A DNA stretch of 35,452 nt, taken from NCBI GenBank assembly GCA_016783565.1, contig JADHWI010000026.1, forward strand, positions 1 to 35,452, given 5' to 3'. Both the position numbers and the translations under genes were made by a program. The notes beneath the pieces are model-generated. The model worked only from the letters and a program-made list of their open reading frames with translations. It ran no database searches and had not been told where the DNA came from. This DNA is from Kiritimatiellia bacterium. GTDB taxonomy: Bacteria; Verrucomicrobiota; Kiritimatiellia; UBA8416; JADHWI01. This document shows positions 14,391-22,327 of the stretch, piece by piece (position 1 is the stretch's first letter; each line of letters opens with the position of its first letter).

Positions 14391-15207
14391 TACGTCTGTA
14401 TTGCCGGAGTTGAAAGAGATCCTTGGTGCGATGATTTTTGGCGCGGAGCGTCCGATTAGTTTGAACGAGATGCGCCGTTGTCTCAAGGAGGTGGCGGAGA
14501 AGTCAGGAGACGCGGCAGCGGTCTTTGGCGATGTGCGTAAGAAAGAGTTGGATGCGGCACTTGAAGCGTTAACCTCTGACATTGAGCGTGCGCACCTTGG
14601 GTTTCGCCTTGGGCAGGTGGCCGGGGGGTATCGGTTGCATAGTTCCGGGAATTGCGGAGTGTGGTTGAAGCATTTGCTTAAGATGGAGAAGCCCGCCCGT
14701 TTATCTCGTCCTGCACTGGAGACGCTGGCTATTATGGCTTATCGTCAACCTGTGACGAAAGCGCAGATAGAGGCAGTGCGCGGGGTTTCTGTGGATCATT
14801 TGGTCAAAACGCTCATGGAGTTGCAACTTGTCCGTATCGTGGGTCGTAGCGAGTTGCCGGGTCGGCCATTTCTTTACGGGACCACGCAGTTGTTTCTTGA
14901 GCATTTCGGGTTGAATAGTTTGGACGATTTAAGTGACATCGAACCGATGCTGTTGTTGAAGGAAAACAGGAAAAAAGCCTCATCGCCGAGTGAGAAAGTC
15001 GGTGAAGAGGTCGAAGCTGTGATGGAAGAAGATGCGCAACAGGCTGCGTTGCCGCTTGAAGGGGAATCCGGTGCGTCGGAAGATGCGGTTGCGGCCGAGG
15101 AAACGGATGTCAGGCAGCCGGATGTGAGCGCTGAAGACTCTCCGGAGGGGGGGGAGGAAGCGGTGTCCGAGGATGGTGATTCTGATGAGGGTGAGACGGT
15201 GTCATGA
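14377..15207 (+). CDS. scpB: segregation and condensation protein B with long acidic tail
   Basis: ScpB dimers bind ScpA in the SMC complex. Residues 8-185 form two winged-helix domains: LKEILGAMIFGAERPISLNEM, GYRLHSS, and the family hallmark LSRPALETLAIMAYRQPVTKAQIE followed by VRGVSVDHLVKTL and GRPFLYGTT. The last 80 or so residues (EEVEAVMEEDAQQA ... EDGDSDEGETVS) are low-complexity and strongly acidic, longer than in most ScpB proteins and probably disordered. Two adjacent ATGs exist (14374 and 14377); the second sits seven bases from GGAG. The stop overlaps the hisC start as ATGA. Confidence 0.93.
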   Translation: MEENNTSVLPELKEILGAMIFGAERPISLNEMRRCLKEVAEKSGDAAAVFGDVRKKELDAALEALTSDIERAHLGFRLGQVAGGYRLHSSGNCGVWLKHLLKMEKPARLSRPALETLAIMAYRQPVTKAQIEAVRGVSVDHLVKTLMELQLVRIVGRSELPGRPFLYGTTQLFLEHFGLNSLDDLSDIEPMLLLKENRKKASSPSEKVGEEVEAVMEEDAQQAALPLEGESGASEDAVAAEETDVRQPDVSAEDSPEGGEEAVSEDGDSDEGETVS

Positions 15208-16349
15208 GCGACGGCGTATTCAGTCGATTGGCCAATGACGGTATACAGGGGTTGGCGACGTATGAACCGGGCTTGCCGATTGAGGAAGTCGCGCGCGAGC
15301 TGGGTTTTGCTTCTGTGGATGAGATCGTCAAGCTGGCCTCTAACGAAAACAGTCTTGGGCCTTCGCCGGTAGCGATGGACGCCATGCGTACTTATGCGGG
15401 TCAGATGCATCGTTATCCTGACGGAAGTGCATTTTTTTTGAAGCGTGCGATTGCCGCTCACTTGGGTGTACGGCCGGAAAACGTGTTGCCGGGCAACGGT
15501 AGCAACGAGTTGATTGAATTTCTTGGACATGTGTTTCTTCGCCCGGGACGTAACATTGTGATGGCGGACCGTGCATTTGCCGTCTATCGCCTGGTAGCAG
15601 CCATGTTTGGTGCTGAGGTCCGCGATGTACCCATGGTGAGGTACGTGCATGATTTGGACGCCATGCATGATGCGATCGGGCCCGAAACCAGCATCGTGTT
15701 TATAGCCAATCCCAACAATCCAACCGGGACTGCCGTGCAAGCCGATGCGTTGACGCGATTTATGGATCGGTTGCCGGCGGGTGTGATCTGTTGTTTGGAT
15801 GAAGCCTACGTTGAGTTGTTGCCGGAAGAGGACCAGTCACATTCGCTGGAATTTGTCCGTGAGGGACGTCCGGTTGTGGTGTTGCGCACATTCTCAAAGG
15901 TGTATGGATTGGCTGGTCTTCGTGTCGGCTATGCCGTTGCGCCCGAGGAATGTGTTCAGCTTCTCAATCGTGTACGTCAGCCATTTAATGTGAATGCCAT
16001 GGCTTTGAAGGCCGCCGAAGCGGCGTTGGGGGATGTTGCACACGTTCAGCGGACGCGCGATCTGGTGCGGGATGAGTTGGCATTCTTTTACGGGGAACTT
16101 GACCTGTTGGGGATTGATTATGTGCCGTCATCGGCAAACTTTTTGTTGGTTCGAACCGGGCAGGGTCGCAAGGTGTTTGAAGCGCTTCAGCGTGGAGGCG
16201 TGATTGCGCGACCGATGGATGTATATGGTCTGCCTGAGCACATTAGGATTACCGTGGGCACTCGTGAGGAGAATCAGCGTTGCATTCTGGCCCTTGCAAC
16301 GGTAGTGCAGAGCATTGAGCAGCATGCTGCAGATGGCGCTGGAGAATGA
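15204..16349 (+). CDS. hisC: histidinol-phosphate / aromatic aminotransferase
   Basis: This is a PLP-dependent class II aminotransferase of 381 residues. KLASNENSLGPSP opens the substrate site, NGSNELI and ANPNNPTGT bind PLP, CLDEAYVELLP supplies the Asp and Tyr, and RTFSKVYGLAGLRVGYAVA contains the Schiff-base Lys. The closing IRITVGTREENQRCILAL holds the carboxylate-binding Arg. HisC acts in histidine synthesis, but several HisC-type enzymes transaminate prephenate or aryl-pyruvates. The position directly before tyrA and aroA argues for an aromatic role here, possibly in addition to histidine. The start overlaps the scpB stop by four bases, and tyrA begins one base after its stop. Confidence 0.93.
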   Translation: MSDGVFSRLANDGIQGLATYEPGLPIEEVARELGFASVDEIVKLASNENSLGPSPVAMDAMRTYAGQMHRYPDGSAFFLKRAIAAHLGVRPENVLPGNGSNELIEFLGHVFLRPGRNIVMADRAFAVYRLVAAMFGAEVRDVPMVRYVHDLDAMHDAIGPETSIVFIANPNNPTGTAVQADALTRFMDRLPAGVICCLDEAYVELLPEEDQSHSLEFVREGRPVVVLRTFSKVYGLAGLRVGYAVAPEECVQLLNRVRQPFNVNAMALKAAEAALGDVAHVQRTRDLVRDELAFFYGELDLLGIDYVPSSANFLLVRTGQGRKVFEALQRGGVIARPMDVYGLPEHIRITVGTREENQRCILALATVVQSIEQHAADGAGE

Positions 16350-16350
16350 T

Positions 16351-17223
16351 ATGCAAACAGTCAAGACGCTGAGCATCCTGGGGTTGGGTTTGATGGGCGG
16401 ATCGTTAGGGCTGGCGGTACGTCGCAGCGGTGCTGCCGTGCGTGTGCATGGGTATGCCCGACGCGAGGAGACGCGGGCGACTGCGTTGGAGCGCGGCGTT
16501 GTGGATGCGGTATTTGATGATCCCTGTGATGCTGTACGCGATGCGGACCTGGTGGTGGTTTGTGTGCCTGTTCTGACCATGGCGCCTCTCATTGAGGCGT
16601 GTCGTGATGGGCTCGCATCGGGTGTGGTGGTGACGGATGTCGGCAGCACGAAAGGGTGCCTGACGGCATCGATTGATGCGGTGTTGCAGGATTATGATGC
16701 GCAGTTTGTGGGGAGCCATCCTATTGCGGGTTCGGAAGAAACCGGAATTGATGCCACGCAGGACGACCTCTATAAGGAGGCCGTTGTTGTGGTGACTCCT
16801 TCGGAGTCAAATTCCGATACAGCGGTACAGCGAGTTGTGGCGTTGTGGGAATCGTTGGGTTCTGTGGTCAAGGTGTGTTCTCCGCAGGAGCATGATGAGT
16901 TGTTGGCTCGCACGAGTCATCTTCCGCACCTGGTGGCTGCTGCGTTGGTTTCCAGTGTGTTGGGCGATGCGCCTGAGCGCGGGGATTACTGCGGTTCCGG
17001 GTTCCGTTGTACGACGCGTGTGGCAGGCGGTTCGGAAACCGTTTGGCAAGATATTGTAAAAACCAATCGTGAGGCCATCCTGGCGGCGTTGAAGGTGCAT
17101 GCTCAAGGAATTCAGACATTGATCGATGCGGTGCAGGGTGAGGATTTAGATACCTTAACGGCTTTTCTGGCCGAGGCTCGGCGTTTGCGCCTGGGCTGGC
17201 AGAACGATGAGAGGCAGGGATAA
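16351..17223 (+). CDS. tyrA: prephenate/arogenate dehydrogenase
   Basis: This is the tyrosine-branch enzyme: NAD(P)-dependent oxidative decarboxylation of prephenate or arogenate. The 290-residue protein begins with a Rossmann motif, ILGLGLMGGSLGLAVRR. VVVCVPV and TDVGSTKG complete the nucleotide domain, GSHPIAGSEETG holds the active-site His, and DYCGSGFRCTTRVAGGSETVWQDI is the C-terminal substrate-dimer region. There is no chorismate mutase fusion and no ACT domain, so feedback control by tyrosine, if any, uses another site. GGAG six bases before the ATG at 16351 fixes the start. It lies between hisC and aroA in one operon. Confidence 0.94.
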   Translation: MQTVKTLSILGLGLMGGSLGLAVRRSGAAVRVHGYARREETRATALERGVVDAVFDDPCDAVRDADLVVVCVPVLTMAPLIEACRDGLASGVVVTDVGSTKGCLTASIDAVLQDYDAQFVGSHPIAGSEETGIDATQDDLYKEAVVVVTPSESNSDTAVQRVVALWESLGSVVKVCSPQEHDELLARTSHLPHLVAAALVSSVLGDAPERGDYCGSGFRCTTRVAGGSETVWQDIVKTNREAILAALKVHAQGIQTLIDAVQGEDLDTLTAFLAEARRLRLGWQNDERQG

Positions 17224-17224
17224 C

Positions 17225-18553
17225 GTGAGCGATCGAAAAACCGTACAATCGGTTGCGATGAAGGGTGGGGAGCTGCGGGTTCCGGGCGACAAGAGTATCT
17301 CGCACCGTGCGGCCATGCTTTCTGCCCTGGCGAACGGGCAATCGCGAATCAGCGGTTTTCTGCGATGCGAAGACTGCCTGAACACACTGTCTGCAGTTGG
17401 CCAATTGGGCGCTCGCGTTGAGGATCTTGGTGACGAGATTTTGGTTGATGGGATTGCAGGCCGATTTGTACAGCCGGAGGGTCTGTTGGATGTGGGGAAC
17501 TCCGGTACCAGTATTCGCCTGCTCGCGGGGTTGCTGGCCGGCCAGCCTTTTGAGACGATCATGACCGGTGATGCATCACTGTGTAGTCGTCCCATGGAGC
17601 GTGTGGCGGTGCCGTTGCGTCTGATGGGGGCGGAGGTTGTTCCTGAAGGTGAACGTGGCTGCGCGCCGTTGCGTGTGAGAGGCGGGGAGCTTGAGGGGAT
17701 TGATTACAGGTTGCCGGTGGCGTCGGCCCAGGTGAAGAGCTGTGTTTTGTTGGCAGGGTTATACGCACGCGGGACGACACGGGTGATTGAGCCACGCAAG
17801 ACACGTGACCATACGGAGCGTATGTTGCAGGCGATGGGAGTGGATCTGGGCGTGGACGGTTTGGATGTGATTCTGCAAGGTGCAGGACCTGACCTGCCTC
17901 AGCTTCGCACCGGTGAGTGGAGCATTCCCGGTGATTTTTCTTCAGCGGCATTCTGGATGACCGCGGCTGCCATTACGGGCAGTGAAGTCGTGCTCACGCA
18001 TGTGGGGCTCAATCCACGACGAACCGCATTGCTGGATGTTTTGCGTCGGATGGGATGCGATATTGAGGTGACGGAGGCTCCGTCGACCGAATGGGAGCCG
18101 ACCGGTACCGTGCGTGTACGCGGAGGGCAATTGCATGGAACGGTGGTCGCGGGTGATGAGATTCCAAACTTGATTGATGAGTTACCCATAGTGGCTGTGG
18201 CGGGTGCGTTATCTGAGGGGGAGACCGTGATTGCTGATGCCGCTGAGTTACGCGTTAAGGAGAGTGACCGTATCAGCGTGGTGGCAGAGGGGTTGAGGCG
18301 GTGTGGTGCGGATGTTGAGGAGCGTCCCGATGGGATGCGCATAGTCGGGCAGCCTGCGGTTGCAGGCAATGCGGTTGTGCCGACGTTTCGGGATCATCGT
18401 ATTGCCATGGCATTTTCTGTGTTGGCGTTGAAGGCGGTTGCGCCGGTGACCATTGAGGATGCATCCTGCACAGGGACATCGTATCCCGGGTTTTGGGTGG
18501 ATCTTGAGCAGATGGCTCCGGGCGCGGTTTCTTCGTGTGCGGTGTGTGACTGA
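17225..18553 (+). CDS. aroA: 3-phosphoshikimate 1-carboxyvinyltransferase (EPSP synthase)
   Basis: EPSP synthase joins phosphoenolpyruvate and shikimate 3-phosphate, the sixth shikimate-pathway step. The 442-residue protein carries VPGDKSISHRAAML, VGNSGTSIRLLAGLLAG, the SRPMERVAVPL active-site segment, RKTRDHTERML, LRVKESDRI and the C-terminal FRDHRIAMAF. The GNSGT form resembles the Bacillus-type enzymes more than the E. coli GNAGT type. The GTG start at 17225 has AGGGA just upstream and begins one base after the tyrA stop; an ATG at 17207, inside tyrA, lacks a ribosome-binding site and an ATG at 17258 is also possible. cmk follows after 23 bases. Confidence 0.95.
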   Translation: MSDRKTVQSVAMKGGELRVPGDKSISHRAAMLSALANGQSRISGFLRCEDCLNTLSAVGQLGARVEDLGDEILVDGIAGRFVQPEGLLDVGNSGTSIRLLAGLLAGQPFETIMTGDASLCSRPMERVAVPLRLMGAEVVPEGERGCAPLRVRGGELEGIDYRLPVASAQVKSCVLLAGLYARGTTRVIEPRKTRDHTERMLQAMGVDLGVDGLDVILQGAGPDLPQLRTGEWSIPGDFSSAAFWMTAAAITGSEVVLTHVGLNPRRTALLDVLRRMGCDIEVTEAPSTEWEPTGTVRVRGGQLHGTVVAGDEIPNLIDELPIVAVAGALSEGETVIADAAELRVKESDRISVVAEGLRRCGADVEERPDGMRIVGQPAVAGNAVVPTFRDHRIAMAFSVLALKAVAPVTIEDASCTGTSYPGFWVDLEQMAPGAVSSCAVCD

Positions 18554-18576
18554 ACAATGCGTGAGGATGGCGACCG

Positions 18577-19239
18577 ATGATGGGTAAAGTGATTGCAATT
18601 GATGGGCCTTCGGCTTCGGGGAAGTCGACTGTGGCGCGGCGTGTGGCGGCGGTCTGCACGGGGCTCTACGTGGATTCGGGGTCGCTTTATCGCGGTGTGA
18701 CGCATGCGGTGCTGACTCGTGGTATTGATCCTGAAGACGCGTCCGAGGTGGTTCGCGTGTTGCGGGAGGCTGATATTTCCTTCGTGGAGGACAATGGGGC
18801 CGTTACTTTTCGGCTGGATGGTGAAGACGTCTCTGATGCCATTCGTCGTCCGGAGATTAATCGTAGTGTGAGTGCAGTGGCTGCGGTGGCTGCGGTGCGT
18901 GAGCGTGTGACGCAGTGGTTGCGCGACATGCGGACGCATGGTGATCTTGTCATGGAAGGGCGTGACATCGGCACGGTTGTATTTCCGGACGCATCTCACA
19001 AATTTTATCTGAATGCTTCTGAAGAAGAACGCGCACGGCGGCGGCATGCTGAGATGCCGGCGGACGATGCCAGTGTGGAGGAAGTCGATCGCAGTTTGCG
19101 CCGGCGTGACAAACTGGACAGTACGCGGAAAGTGGCTCCGCTGAAGACGGCGCCCGATGCGATTGTGGTCGACACGACGGGCCTTTCAATCGAAGAGGTC
19201 GTACAGTGCATTGTGGATCACCTGGGTGAGCGCGCGTGA
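18577..19239 (+). CDS. cmk: cytidylate kinase
   Basis: Cmk phosphorylates CMP and dCMP with ATP. At 220 residues it has the family length, with the P-loop GPSASGKSTVARRVA at the N-terminus, YVDSGSLYRGVTHAVL for nucleotide binding, GRDIGTVVFPDASHKFYLNAS in the middle, and RRDKLDSTRKVAPLK in the lid-like C-terminal part. GAGGATGG precedes the double ATG at 18577/18580. The order tyrA-aroA-cmk is an old conserved gene order; rpsA often follows but is absent here. The 207 bases after it hold no gene. Confidence 0.95.
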   Translation: MMGKVIAIDGPSASGKSTVARRVAAVCTGLYVDSGSLYRGVTHAVLTRGIDPEDASEVVRVLREADISFVEDNGAVTFRLDGEDVSDAIRRPEINRSVSAVAAVAAVRERVTQWLRDMRTHGDLVMEGRDIGTVVFPDASHKFYLNASEEERARRRHAEMPADDASVEEVDRSLRRRDKLDSTRKVAPLKTAPDAIVVDTTGLSIEEVVQCIVDHLGERA

Positions 19240-19242
19240 AGT

Positions 19243-19320
19243 GGCGCGGCTTTTCTTCGCTCCGCTCATCACGCAAAGCGTGACAAGGGTTAAGGTTGAT
19301 ACAGCCGCAGGCGGGACGCC
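19243..19320. other. gene-free spacer with small hairpins
   Basis: Between cmk and infA lie 207 bases without a gene. The first part carries two hairpins: TCACGC-AAA-GCGTGA (19269-19283) and CCGC-AG-GCGG (19305-19314). No T-run follows either, so neither is a clear intrinsic terminator. The sequence has the look of a small interspersed repeat or a processed leader, which cannot be decided from one copy. Confidence 0.3.
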
Positions 19321-19446
19321 GCTCCATCATAAGGGTGATACATTGTATCGTTCTGATGAAGAGTGTGAGAAATCCTCGCTTGCATTGTGCAAGGGTGACC
19401 GTTACTCTACACGCAATCCAATCGGAATAAAAGGAAATGGGAGCGT

Positions 19447-19668
19447 ATGCCAAAAGGTGAGGCAATAGAAGTAGAGGGTACTGTCGTAAAGGTGCTGCCC
19501 GCAACAATGTACAGGGTTCGCCTGGAAAACGATCACGAACTGCTCGCTCATATTTCGGGAAAGATGCGTAAGCATTTTATACGGATTACGGCTGGTGATC
19601 GGGTGACGGTTGAAATCTCTCCATATGATCTTACCAAGGGGCGGATCACGTTCCGTCATCGAAACTAA
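19447..19668 (+). CDS. infA: translation initiation factor IF-1
   Basis: The 73-residue S1-type OB-fold protein binds the ribosomal A site during initiation. It has the conserved [56 protein letters not shown] and FRHRN ending. The usual LPNAMFRV segment reads LPATMYRV, a modest change. AAGGAAATGGGAG upstream provides the ribosome-binding site. It stands alone with no co-directional neighbour in the next 1 kb; downstream is a run of nine C (19707-19715) and the convergent pseudouridine synthase gene. Confidence 0.96.
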   Translation: MPKGEAIEVEGTVVKVLPATMYRVRLENDHELLAHISGKMRKHFIRITAGDRVTVEISPYDLTKGRITFRHRN

Positions 19669-19749
19669 AGCTTGCTGCTTCGGCCCATGATGTTGAAACA
19701 GTAGCGCCCCCCCCCATATAAGATGGGTTGCCCTTCGTGTAAACCGCGA

Positions 19750-20580
19750 TTATGTCAGGCGGAAAGAATTCAGGCAGGATTTGAAATCTCCTGGTAGTTG
19801 CGAGGTAATTCTTACGCGGCTATGGTCTTTCGGATTGTTGAATTCCAATACGGTATTGTGCAACATCTGGCGTGGAACCATTCGCAGCCTGGTATCCTCG
19901 AGGCGTTTTTTTCCGTGTTCCCGATCTCCCAGTACCGGGTGACCGGCCTGTGCGAGGTGTTTGCGGATCTGGTGTGTGCGCCCCGTTTCGATTCGGACTG
20001 CAAGGTGGCTGGCGAGGGCGCAATCGTCAAGTAAGCGCACATTGGTGATAGCATCCAGCCCGTCGATTTTTGCTCGAAGTTGTTTGCCGCGGTCTTCCCA
20101 TTTTCCATGTACGATAGCGTGATAAATTTTGAGGATATTGCGATTTCTGAATTGTTCAACCAGAGCATCATAAATGGATTCAGAAGCGGTAAAAAGGAGG
20201 CATCCTGATGTGTGTCGGTCCAGTCGATGCACGGCACGCAAAGAGGGGAGGTTGAGTTGAGTTCTCAGTGTGGTTTCCAGGCTTGAGGGGCCGTTGGTGA
20301 GAATGCCGGCAGGTTTATCTGCCACGATGAATAGTCCGTCTCGGTGCAGGATGCGTACTTTTTTTATGGTTTCTGGTTCTGGGATCACTTCGAGTTGTTC
20401 GCCACCGTTGAGTTGGTGTCGGGCCATCCAGATGCGCTTGCCGTTGATCAGTACCCGGCGATCATCGAGGAGTTTTTTGGCTGCACGTCCTGAGATATTC
20501 AGGTGATGCGAGAGTGCTTGCTGCAGGGTTGCAGTGCCGCGACCGCGAGGGATATGTATGGTTTTGTTTTTCTTCTTCAT
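19750..20580 (-). CDS. RluA-family pseudouridine synthase
   Basis: The 276-residue enzyme isomerises specific uridines in rRNA or tRNA to pseudouridine. An N-terminal S4 RNA-binding domain (TLQQALSHHLNISGRAAKKL ... RVLINGKRI) is followed by the catalytic domain with HRDGLFIVADKPAGILT and the motif RAVHRLDRHTSGCLLF, whose Asp is the catalytic residue. ETGRTHQIRKHLAQAGHPVLGD completes the family signature. Which base it modifies (RluC/RluD-like) cannot be told. The ATG at 20580 is chosen because AAGGA lies upstream and the S4 domain begins shortly after; the open frame extends 40 codons further without family-like sequence. It diverges from the LysM lipoprotein gene. Confidence 0.92.
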   Translation of the reverse strand: MKKKNKTIHIPRGRGTATLQQALSHHLNISGRAAKKLLDDRRVLINGKRIWMARHQLNGGEQLEVIPEPETIKKVRILHRDGLFIVADKPAGILTNGPSSLETTLRTQLNLPSLRAVHRLDRHTSGCLLFTASESIYDALVEQFRNRNILKIYHAIVHGKWEDRGKQLRAKIDGLDAITNVRLLDDCALASHLAVRIETGRTHQIRKHLAQAGHPVLGDREHGKKRLEDTRLRMVPRQMLHNTVLEFNNPKDHSRVRITSQLPGDFKSCLNSFRLT

Positions 20581-20712
20581 AGCGTTGCCAGTCCTTTTAT
20601 GCGACGAGCCTTTTACGCTGCTGCGCAGCATTGAGCAAGTTGATTTATCATTCTTTGGCAGATGAACGTTGTCGAGATTGTATGGATATCCTATCTTCAT
20701 GAAGGTTTGATG

Positions 20713-21471
20713 ATGCAGGGGTATGTGTGTGAAATGAAATATGTAATGCGTACAATGCGGAATGATGGGATCGTGGGACTGTTTGTGGTCGTGGCACTGT
20801 TAGTCTCGGGTTGTGGCGAGAGAGTGGGCCGCCTGGATGCGCAGGAGCGAGCGTTGCCGCTGGTTGCCAAAGCCGAAAACAAGTGTCTTGAAGGCGAATT
20901 TGTCGCGGCTGTGGCGTTATATGAGAAAGCCCTTATGATGCATCCTGCGGCGGCGCGTGTGCATTTGGACCTGGCATTGGTGCAGCATGATCACACAAAG
21001 GATTTGATTGGAGCGGTGTATCATTACCGGCGTTACATTGCTCTGCGTCCGGATACAGAAAAAGATGCGATGATTGATGATCGGATTCGTCTGGCTATGC
21101 AACAGCTTGATGCACGCGGCGTGGGGCTTGAAGAAAGGTCTTTGGATCGTTTAGTGGCTTTAGAGAAGGAAAATACAGGTTTGCGTTTAAAGGCGGAAAA
21201 GTTGAGCGCGGAGTTAAAGAAGACGAAACAGAAGCTTGTTACGGCTGAGCGTGCGCGGCTGAGCGCGTCGTCGTCCCCGTTGGATCGCCGAAGGCCGTTG
21301 TTGCGAAAACGGCCCAAGACCTATCAGGTACAACGTGGAGATACGTTGGGATCGATTGCAAAGGATCTTTATGATGACTCGAGTAAATGGCGCGATATAT
21401 ATGATGCCAACAAGGCCATTATTCCTGATTATGATCGGGTTCCTGCGGGTTTGGTTTTGACGATTCCGTAG
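20713..21471 (+). CDS. lipoprotein with TPR-like repeats, coiled coil and C-terminal LysM domain
   Basis: The protein has a hydrophobic leader ending ALLVSGC, a good lipobox. Next comes a helical part resembling TPR repeats (EFVAAVALYEKALMMHPAAARVHLDLALV and GAVYHYRRYIALRPD), then a charged coiled coil (LEKENTGLRLKAEKLSAELK). The C-terminus is a LysM peptidoglycan-binding domain, YQVQRGDTLGSIAKDLYDD ... ANKAIIPDYDRVPAGLVLTIP. It probably tethers an inner- or outer-membrane complex to the cell wall. GAAGG seven bases upstream supports the ATG at 20713; later ATGs at 20734, 20746 and 20755 are possible and would shorten the n-region. About 252 residues. No specific partner is evident; the next gene lies 44 bases downstream on the same strand. 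Confidence 0.85.
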   Translation: MQGYVCEMKYVMRTMRNDGIVGLFVVVALLVSGCGERVGRLDAQERALPLVAKAENKCLEGEFVAAVALYEKALMMHPAAARVHLDLALVQHDHTKDLIGAVYHYRRYIALRPDTEKDAMIDDRIRLAMQQLDARGVGLEERSLDRLVALEKENTGLRLKAEKLSAELKKTKQKLVTAERARLSASSSPLDRRRPLLRKRPKTYQVQRGDTLGSIAKDLYDDSSKWRDIYDANKAIIPDYDRVPAGLVLTIP

Positions 21472-21515
21472 GGAATAAGCGTTTTGAAGTATGAACAAGA
21501 GATTTTGGGTATGTC

Positions 21516-21914
21516 ATGAGCGGACTTTTTAAGAGGCCATCGGTTCTGGATCGGGATATGGACCGTATCCAGCGCAAGGTGTCGCCGCTGGAGCGGGGGA
21601 CTCCGTACCTGGACCAGTTATACAAACCAGAGCGACCACGCGCGGTGGCCGTGCCTGGTGAGGAAGCGCGAGGAGATGGTTGTGCTCGCAGAAAAGGTAG
21701 TGGTGTGTCGGGGCTATTGGGTCTCTTTCATTGGGGGGATTTCTGGCCGGATGTATTTGGCGGTGGTGACAGTCGGCTGAAGCAATATCTTTCGGGCAGT
21801 TTTGAAACAGCCAGGCCCGTTCGTTATCAGCGGCGAATTCGGCGTAATCAGTTGGTGGTGTTGGCGGTCTTTTTTGTCTTTGTTATGATCTGGGCTGTCG
21901 GGCGGTGGGGGTGA
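21516..21914 (+). CDS. small protein with a C-terminal membrane anchor, unknown function
   Basis: The 132-residue protein is not recognised. It starts with a basic, Arg/Lys/Pro-rich stretch (MSGLFKRPSVLDRDMDRIQR), has a Gly/Trp/Phe-rich middle (LLGLFHWGDFWPDVFGGGD), a very basic segment VRYQRRIRRNQ and one hydrophobic helix LVVLAVFFVFVMIWAVG at the extreme C-terminus. The positive-inside rule places almost all of the protein in the cytoplasm. It follows the LysM lipoprotein gene by 44 bases and may be in the same transcript. The ribosome-binding site is weak (GGGT). It is likely a real gene, because the frame runs cleanly and ends in a membrane segment, but no homologue is known to me. Confidence 0.65.
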   Translation: MSGLFKRPSVLDRDMDRIQRKVSPLERGTPYLDQLYKPERPRAVAVPGEEARGDGCARRKGSGVSGLLGLFHWGDFWPDVFGGGDSRLKQYLSGSFETARPVRYQRRIRRNQLVVLAVFFVFVMIWAVGRWG

Positions 21915-22016
21915 GATCGGAGGCGGGTTTTGGCTTGCCATGGCGGACAGCGTCGGTAGAGTTGCTGCTTTTTCGATAACAGAGAGAAAATGTGTTTAGT
22001 GGAGTGAATTTCTAAG

Positions 22017-22319
22017 ATGAGTACACAGCAGAATGGACCCGACGGAATTGATGTGGGCTATGTGGCTCACCTGGCGCGCATGGTATTGACTGAGGAAGAG
22101 ACGAGTCGCTTCCAGTCGCAGCTTGAAGATGTTGTGGGCTATGTGAAGAAGATTAACGAGGTCGACCTTGGTGATATAGAACCGACCGCGCATGCGGTGC
22201 GGATTCAAAACGTTTTTCGAGATGATGCGGTTTGCGAGGGGCTGGATCACGATACGGTGATGGCGAATGCGCCTCAGGTCATTCAGGAACAGTTTCAGGT
22301 TCCGAAGATTGTGGAGTAG
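22017..22319 (+). CDS. gatC: aspartyl/glutamyl-tRNA amidotransferase subunit C
   Basis: GatC is the small belt subunit of GatCAB, which turns misacylated Glu-tRNA-Gln or Asp-tRNA-Asn into the correct amide. The 100-residue protein has the typical start IDVGYVAHLARMVLTEEETSRFQSQL and VVGYVKKINEVDLGDIEPTAHAV, followed by NVFRDDAV. GGAG lies about 12 bases before the ATG. gatA begins nine bases after its stop; the cluster gatC-gatA-gatB is complete here. Confidence 0.94.
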   Translation: MSTQQNGPDGIDVGYVAHLARMVLTEEETSRFQSQLEDVVGYVKKINEVDLGDIEPTAHAVRIQNVFRDDAVCEGLDHDTVMANAPQVIQEQFQVPKIVE

Positions 22320-22327
22320 GTTTGGAT

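Noticed and set aside
14874-15740. 288-codon minus-strand open frame
   Set aside because: Antisense to scpB and hisC; the Ser/Thr-rich part only mirrors the acidic ScpB tail.
18950-19507. 185-codon minus-strand open frame spanning the cmk-infA gap
   Set aside because: Overlaps cmk and infA on the other strand; the middle part reads like a repeat artefact (HALRDERSEEKPR).
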